A stretch of DNA of 64,000 bases from an uncultured Pelagibacteraceae bacterium (lineage in GTDB: Bacteria; Pseudomonadota; Alphaproteobacteria; Pelagibacterales; AG-422-B15), in assembly GCA_902613805.1 (NCBI GenBank), contig CACMIV010000001.1, forward strand, positions 62,001 to 126,000, given 5' to 3'. The number at the start of each line of letters is the position of its first letter. Position 1 is the stretch's first letter. A program made the translations under genes and the position numbers. Under the pieces are notes generated by a model, which had not been told where the DNA came from, made no database searches, and saw only the letters and a program-made list of their open reading frames with translations. This document shows, one piece after another, positions 59,055 to 64,000 of the stretch.

Positions 59055-60095
59055 ATGAAAAAAGATCTGATAACGAGATTAAATGAGGGACCAATCATTT
59101 GTGCTGAAGGTTATTTATTTGCCATGGAACGAAGAGGTTACTTATCCGCAGGAGGATTTGTTCCTGAAGTTGTTTTAGAGCACCCAGAAGTTGTTACTCA
59201 ATTACATAGAGAATTTATAAGAGCAGGATCTGATGTTGTCCAAGCTTTCACTTATTATGGCCATAGAGAAAAATTAAGAATAATTGGGAAAGAACATTTA
59301 TTAGAGTCTTTACAGAAAAATGCTCTTCAAATTGCAAAAGATGCAGCTAATGAATATAAAGATTTAGATCTTATGGTTTGTGGAGATGTAGCAAATACAA
59401 ATATTTATGATCCAAATGATAAACAATCTCTTATTCAATGTCAGAAAATGTATGAGGAACAAGTGGCGTGGGCAAAGGAAGCGGGAGTTGATTTTATTGT
59501 CGCTGAGACAATTAATTGGACTGAGGAAATGAAAATTGCTCTAAAAGCAATCAAAGACGAAGGCATGATTGCAGTTACAAATTTTGCGATACCCAGGGGA
59601 GATAAGACAAGAGAAGGGCATACACCTGAAGATGCATGTAAAATGATGGAAGACTTGGGTGCAAATGTCGTTGGTTTAAACTGTTATAGAGGGCCAGATA
59701 TGACTATGAAACTTCTAGAAAAAGTAAGAGATAAAGTATCTTGCCATGTTGCTGGATTGCCAGTGCCTTATCGAACAACAGAAAAGGAACCTGGTTTTTT
59801 AAATATTTCTGATGATGGATGTGATTGTATTCCTGGAAATAATGCATTTCCTGTAGCCTTGGATAATCTTTTTTGTAATCGTTTTGAAATGGCTAAATTT
59901 GCTGCAGACTGTATGGAAAAAAATATCAACTTTATTGGAATTTGTTGTGGCGCCGAAGCACATCACGTGAGAGAAATGTCAGTTGCAGTTGGTAAAAAAC
60001 CAATTTCGATGAAATATATGCCGGACATGAGAAAACATTTTCACCATGGAACAGACGAAACTCTTAAGCAGGTAAATAAAGAATTCACACCTTAA
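59055..60095 (+). CDS. bhmT: Betaine-homocysteine S-methyltransferase
   Basis: Transfers a methyl group from glycine betaine to homocysteine, giving dimethylglycine and methionine. It has 346 residues. The zinc ligands are C210 (GLNCYRGP) and C297-C298 (GICCGAEAHHVREM). The barrel's first strand is ICAEGYLFAMERRGYLSAGG. A clear ribosome-binding site (AGGAG) precedes the ATG. It lies 2 bp ahead of the dimethylglycine dehydrogenase, so the two steps are co-expressed. Relatives can also use dimethylsulfonio compounds as methyl donors, which may matter next to dddP. A homocysteine methyltransferase using another donor cannot be fully ruled out. Confidence 0.93.
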   Translation: MKKDLITRLNEGPIICAEGYLFAMERRGYLSAGGFVPEVVLEHPEVVTQLHREFIRAGSDVVQAFTYYGHREKLRIIGKEHLLESLQKNALQIAKDAANEYKDLDLMVCGDVANTNIYDPNDKQSLIQCQKMYEEQVAWAKEAGVDFIVAETINWTEEMKIALKAIKDEGMIAVTNFAIPRGDKTREGHTPEDACKMMEDLGANVVGLNCYRGPDMTMKLLEKVRDKVSCHVAGLPVPYRTTEKEPGFLNISDDGCDCIPGNNAFPVALDNLFCNRFEMAKFAADCMEKNINFIGICCGAEAHHVREMSVAVGKKPISMKYMPDMRKHFHHGTDETLKQVNKEFTP

Positions 60096-60097
60096 GA

Positions 60098-62506
60098 ATG
60101 CAAACTCATGCTAAAGTTGTTGTTATTGGTGGGGGAGTTGTAGGTTGCTCTATTCTTTTCCATTTAGCAAAGTTTGGGGTGAAGGACTGCGTTCTCCTTG
60201 AGCGAAAAGAATTAACAGCAGGATCCTCATGGCATGCCGCAGGAAACGTTCATGTCATTTCTTCAGATCCAAACATATCCAGACTGATGGCATATACAAT
60301 AAACTTGTACAAGGAAATTGAAGAGACTTCAGGTCATTCAGTTGGCTTTAAACCAAGTGGAGGGTTTTATTTAGCCTCTAATGAAGTTTGGTCTGATTAT
60401 CTTAAAAGAGAAAGAACAAAAGCCAGATATATGGGTCTTGATCAAGAGTTTATCTCATTAGAGGAGGTTGCAAAAAAAAATCCTCTTATCGATCCCAATA
60501 AATATATTTCAGCTTTGTGGGATCCGATCGATGGAGAAGTAGATCCATCAGGTGTCACATATGCATTTGCAAAATCTGCAAAAGTTCATGGCGCTAACTA
60601 TTACACAAATACTGAGGTTAAAGACACTAAGCAAAGAGAAGATGGAACCTGGGATGTGTTTACTGATAAGGGCAATATTCATACAGAAATTGTAATTAAT
60701 GCTGCAGGACTTTGGGCGAGAGAGGTCAGTAAACTTGCTGGATTAAATTTGCCTGTACAGCCAATGGAGCATCATTATTTAATCACTGATACAATTCCAG
60801 AAATAGCAGCGATGCCTAAGGGAACAAGGCTACCAGTTGGAACTGATTTTGATGGTAATATCTATTTTAGACAAGAAGGACAAGGCATGTTGCTTGGCAC
60901 ATATGAACATAAGTCTACTCCTTGGAAAGTTCAGGGAACCCCATTAGATTTTGGACATGAACTGTTGGAACCAAAATTAGAAAATATTCAAGATCGATTA
61001 GTCATTGGTTTTGAGAGAATGCCAGCTTTGGAAAAAGCAGGAATTAAAAATATTATTAACGGCCCTTTTACATTTGGTCCTGATGGAAATCCTCTCATTG
61101 GACCAGTTCCAGGTATGAGAAATTATTGGGTAGCAGTCGGTGTTATGGCCGGGTTCTGTCAAGGAGGAGGTGTTGGCAAATGTATTGCAGAATGGATTAT
61201 TGATGGTGAACCTTCCATAGATGTTTGGGCGATGGATGTCGCACGGTTTGGTGATTATGCATCTCCACATTATGGAACAATTAAATCATCTGAAAATTAT
61301 GAACGAAGATTTATTATGACATTTCCAAATGAGACTTTGCCAAAAGGAAGGAAACAAAAAACTACAGCTTTATATGATCGCTTCGTTAACATGGGAGCAG
61401 TTATGGGTGACAGCTTTGGACTCGAAAATGTTCTATGGTTTGCTGATAATCCTGATGATGCTTACGAAGAACCAACTATCAAGCGCTCTCGATCCCATAA
61501 CTATGTTTCAAATGAAGTAAAAAATGTAAGAGAAAACGTTGGAGTAACAGAGATTGCTAATTTTTCTAAACATGAATTTAAGGGAAAAGACTCAAGAAAA
61601 TTTTTGGATTATATTTTGGCAGGTAGAATACCTAAAGTTGGACGCATAGCACTAAGTCCAATGCTATCTAAAAAAGGTAAATTATATGGGGACCTTACAG
61701 TTTCGTGTATTAGTGAAAATCATTTTATGGTTTATGGATCTGGTGCCGCTCAGGAAATGCATCGACGATGGTTTGAACAACATCTAGATCAATATGAGGT
61801 CATTTATAAAAACAGATCTGATGATTATCACGGCCTTGCTATTTCTGGCCCAAAGTCTAGAAATTTACTGCAATTATTGGTAAGAGAAGATGTTTCTAAT
61901 GAGTCATTTAAATTTAGAGATTCTAGACAAATGTTTGTTGCTGGTGTTCCTGCATTAGTCAACCGGTTGTCATTTACTGGAGAATTGGGATATGAAATAT
62001 ATGTAGCTCCACACTATCAAATTAAGCTGTATGAGGCTATTGAGGATGCAGGAGAAGAATTCAACATTAAACCTTTTGGCGGAAGAGCTTTGATGTCTAT
62101 GAGACTAGAAAAAAATTGGGGCGCATGGACACTAGATTTTAGACCTGACTATACTCCAAAAGAAACTGGCCTTTCTGCATTTATAAATTGGGATAAAGAT
62201 TTTATTGGTAAAGACGCTGCAGTTAAAGATGATAGCAATCACAGATTATTTTCCTTGGTAATTGAAACTGACAACATAGATGTGACTAGCAATGAAGCTG
62301 TTATGCAGAATGAAGTATGTATCGGATATGTAACATCTGGAGGCTTCGGCCACTATGTGCAAAAAAGTATTGCTTTTGCATACTTGAACAATGATTTATT
62401 AAAATCCAAAGAAGTTTTGCAAGTTGAAATAAATGGAGAGTTTTATAATGCCTCAATTGTTGATAATGCTTGTTATGACCAAACCGGTAAAAATTTAAGG
62501 CAATAA
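60098..62506 (+). CDS. Dimethylglycine dehydrogenase (or sarcosine dehydrogenase)
   Basis: A FAD- and folate-dependent demethylase of 802 residues. The N-terminal FAD domain has VVVIGGGVVGCSILFHLAK (6-24) and the covalent-flavin motif GSSWHAAGNVH. A DAO domain extends to about 430, then a GcvT-like tetrahydrofolate domain (about 460-800) has TGELGYEIYVAP. Follows bhmT and oxidises dimethylglycine to sarcosine; the methylene goes to folate and electrons to ETF, so EtfD at the left of the window is the likely outlet. Sarcosine dehydrogenase is a close alternative. Confidence 0.9.
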   Translation: MQTHAKVVVIGGGVVGCSILFHLAKFGVKDCVLLERKELTAGSSWHAAGNVHVISSDPNISRLMAYTINLYKEIEETSGHSVGFKPSGGFYLASNEVWSDYLKRERTKARYMGLDQEFISLEEVAKKNPLIDPNKYISALWDPIDGEVDPSGVTYAFAKSAKVHGANYYTNTEVKDTKQREDGTWDVFTDKGNIHTEIVINAAGLWAREVSKLAGLNLPVQPMEHHYLITDTIPEIAAMPKGTRLPVGTDFDGNIYFRQEGQGMLLGTYEHKSTPWKVQGTPLDFGHELLEPKLENIQDRLVIGFERMPALEKAGIKNIINGPFTFGPDGNPLIGPVPGMRNYWVAVGVMAGFCQGGGVGKCIAEWIIDGEPSIDVWAMDVARFGDYASPHYGTIKSSENYERRFIMTFPNETLPKGRKQKTTALYDRFVNMGAVMGDSFGLENVLWFADNPDDAYEEPTIKRSRSHNYVSNEVKNVRENVGVTEIANFSKHEFKGKDSRKFLDYILAGRIPKVGRIALSPMLSKKGKLYGDLTVSCISENHFMVYGSGAAQEMHRRWFEQHLDQYEVIYKNRSDDYHGLAISGPKSRNLLQLLVREDVSNESFKFRDSRQMFVAGVPALVNRLSFTGELGYEIYVAPHYQIKLYEAIEDAGEEFNIKPFGGRALMSMRLEKNWGAWTLDFRPDYTPKETGLSAFINWDKDFIGKDAAVKDDSNHRLFSLVIETDNIDVTSNEAVMQNEVCIGYVTSGGFGHYVQKSIAFAYLNNDLLKSKEVLQVEINGEFYNASIVDNACYDQTGKNLRQ

Positions 62507-62521
62507 AAAAATTTAGTAGAA

Positions 62522-63547
62522 TTAATCCTTAGATTTTTGCAAAATATCTATAATTTTGTTTTTTGATACTGAGCCAACAAAATTGTTTTTCTCATCAATT
62601 ACGTTAAGACCGGATTGACTTTCAAGTATTGCCGGCAAGCAATTTTCAATACTATCATTTACGTTTACAGTTGGATTAGAATTTGCTCGTTCACCTCCTT
62701 GGTCAAGAATTGTCTTGATTTTTAAAACCTTTATACGATTAACATCCTTAACAAAATTGGCCACATATTGATCAGCGGGTTTTAAAAGAATTTCCTCTGC
62801 ATTTCCATCTTGAACAAGCTTTCCACCATTAAGTATTGAAATTCGATCACCTAATTTTAAGGCCTCATCAAGATCGTGAGTTATAAACATAATAGTTTTT
62901 TTTAAGTTTTTTTGTAATTCCAATAATTGGTCTTGCATATCTGTCCTTATTAATGGATCAAGCGCACTAAAGGCTTCGTCCATTAGCAATATATCTGGAT
63001 CAGTAGCTAACGCCCTAGCTAAACCTACTCTTTGCTGCATTCCTCCTGACAATTGATTTGGGAATTTATTTTCAAAACCGGTTAAACCAACTTTTTCGAT
63101 CCAGTACATTGCTCTTTCTATAGAGTCTGACTTATCTAGATTTTTTATGCTCAATCCAAACTGGACATTGTCTAATATATTTTGATGAGGAAATAGTGCA
63201 AAGCGTTGAAAAACCATCCCTGTTTTATTTCTTCTAAACTCTAGAAGATCCATTTTATTAAGTTTAGTAATATCCTCTCCATCAACTGTGACCGTTCCCT
63301 CGGTTGGCTCAATCAATCTATTAATGTGTCTTATCAAAGTAGATTTTCCTGATCCCGATAAACCCATCACAACTTGTATAGATTGATCTTCAACATTTAA
63401 ATTGATGTTATCCAAACCTAATACATGATTATATTTTGAAAGCAGTTCATCTTTTGACATGCCATCACGCACACTCGAAATATATTTCTTTGAATTATTT
63501 CCAAAAATTTTATAGAGATTGGTTATCTTGATCTTTGTCTTATTCAC
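62522..63547 (-). CDS. proV: Glycine betaine/proline ABC transporter, ATP-binding protein ProV
   Basis: The ATPase of a betaine/proline (ProU/OpuA type) importer, about 341 residues. Walker [15 protein letters not shown], signature [15 protein letters not shown], Walker [15 protein letters not shown], and a C-terminal pair of CBS-like segments (about 270-341), which act as osmosensor or regulator in relatives. The ProV-specific N-terminus ITNLYKIFG is present. I set the start at GTG 63547, which overlaps the proW stop by 8 bp. A TTG at 63583 reads through proW codons and is unlikely. It converges with dimethylglycine dehydrogenase. Confidence 0.93.
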   Translation of the reverse strand: MNKTKIKITNLYKIFGNNSKKYISSVRDGMSKDELLSKYNHVLGLDNINLNVEDQSIQVVMGLSGSGKSTLIRHINRLIEPTEGTVTVDGEDITKLNKMDLLEFRRNKTGMVFQRFALFPHQNILDNVQFGLSIKNLDKSDSIERAMYWIEKVGLTGFENKFPNQLSGGMQQRVGLARALATDPDILLMDEAFSALDPLIRTDMQDQLLELQKNLKKTIMFITHDLDEALKLGDRISILNGGKLVQDGNAEEILLKPADQYVANFVKDVNRIKVLKIKTILDQGGERANSNPTVNVNDSIENCLPAILESQSGLNVIDEKNNFVGSVSKNKIIDILQKSKD

Positions 63548-64000
63548 GGGAGCCTGACCTGTGTTGTTGCAATCTTTTCCCAAATGATTGGGAAACTCTA
63601 TCGAAAATTATTGCTAAAGCGACAATTGCAAGTCCATTGAGTAATCCCATCGTAAAGTACTGATTAGTAATTGCCTTTAATACTGGCTGGCCAAGCCCTT
63701 TAACTCCAATCATTGAAGCTATGACTACCATCGCTAATGCCATCATAATCGTTTGGTTTATTCCTGCAAATATTGTTGGTAAAGCAAGTGGCAATTGAAC
63801 TCTAAATAATTTTTGTGCCTTATTTGCACCGAATGCGTCTGCTGCCTCAAGAACTTCTTTGTCAACTTCTCTAATTCCTAAATCAGTTAATCTTATAATG
63901 GGTGGGATTGCATAAATAATTACTGCTAATAAACCAGGAATTTTTCCTATTCCAAGAAGCATTACTACTGGAATTAAATATACAAATGAAGGCATTGTTT
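63540..64000 (-). CDS. proW: Glycine betaine/proline ABC transporter permease ProW (5' end outside window)
   Basis: The frame is open to the right edge, so the N-terminus lies outside. The visible about 153 residues match the C-terminal half of Pro[21 protein letters not shown], the EAA loop [22 protein letters not shown] (about 94 to 115 from the C-terminus), [18 protein letters not shown] and a final hydrophobic segment [16 protein letters not shown]. With ProV it would import glycine betaine, carnitine, proline or DMSP for the catabolic genes beside it. The substrate-binding ProX is not in the window. Confidence 0.9.
   Translation of the reverse strand, partial: TMPSFVYLIPVVMLLGIGKIPGLLAVIIYAIPPIIRLTDLGIREVDKEVLEAADAFGANKAQKLFRVQLPLALPTIFAGINQTIMMALAMVVIASMIGVKGLGQPVLKAITNQYFTMGLLNGLAIVALAIIFDRVSQSFGKRLQQHRSGSRE

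Noticed and set aside
63548-63583. TTG start at 63583 for proV
   Set aside because: It would need 44 bp of overlap with proW and lacks similarity to ProV; GTG 63547 directly precedes the conserved N-terminus.

Overview
The window is a gene-dense stretch of a low-G+C genome (about one third G+C in the lines counted by hand). It reads as a streamlined, free-living marine alphaproteobacterium. Alphaproteobacterial markers are the CcrM-type GANTC methylase, an F0 operon with paired b and b' subunits and no F1 genes attached, the mutY / DUF721 / dsbA / smc block, a ctaB-ctaG-coxC oxidase operon with surf1 and thrC, and an HDAC-xseB-ispA block. The low G+C, tight spacing and many ATGA or TAATG overlaps recall SAR11-, HIMB59- or AEGEAN-169-like lineages. 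I cannot fix the genus from this window.

Layout. 1-10 kb: a TPR lipid- or periplasm-directed protein running off the left edge, etfD, a family-4 uracil-DNA glycosylase, rnhB, ccrM, mutY, a DUF721 protein, a DsbA-like thioredoxin and a short SMC. 10-14 kb: F0 ATP synthase genes, thrB, rnhA. 14-22 kb: a minus-strand run of peroxiredoxin, acetyltransferase, thrC, surf1 and the cytochrome aa3 oxidase operon, including a 34-residue membrane protein coupled to both neighbours. 22-30 kb: tldD, then an accessory minus-strand run (acyl-CoA ligase, penicillin-acylase-like hydrolase, GMC oxidoreductase, gamma carbonic anhydrase). 30-49 kb: housekeeping (mnmA, cysQ, a dihydroorotase-like gene, nadABC, a homodimer-type glycyl-tRNA synthetase, sppA, two polyprenyl synthases, aroC, xseB, sua5), three tRNAs (Met-CAT, Leu-GAG, Arg-TCG) and a 38-residue lipoprotein with its own promoter and terminator.

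49.4-64 kb is the most distinctive part: a divergent cluster for methylated onium compounds. From one 68-bp divergent promoter carrying a perfect 14-bp palindrome, the minus strand encodes an aldehyde dehydrogenase, acetoacetyl-CoA synthetase, a TauD/BBOX-type dioxygenase and a PhnZ-type HD diiron oxygenase. The last two together resemble the TmpA/TmpB pair. The plus strand encodes a BKACE-family (dehydrocarnitine-cleaving) enzyme, a carnitine-3-dehydrogenase-like protein, a second BBOX-type dioxygenase, the DMSP lyase DddP, betaine-homocysteine methyltransferase and dimethylglycine dehydrogenase. A convergent ProV/ProW betaine transporter follows. Together they can take gamma-butyrobetaine, carnitine and possibly trimethylaminoethylphosphonate to glycine betaine, then to dimethylglycine and sarcosine, recover acetoacetate as acetoacetyl-CoA, and cleave DMSP to DMS and acrylate.

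dddP stands out. It is about 50% G+C between neighbours at about 32%, and the step lies inside its own 5' end near codon 20. It looks like a recent import placed in frame behind a native-looking start. All six metal ligands known for DddP are present at a constant offset of ten residues.

Once the left-edge gene (1-1125, which has no stop codon in the window) is included, no stretch longer than 300 bases lacks a gene. I saw no CRISPR array, insertion sequence, integrase or rRNA gene.
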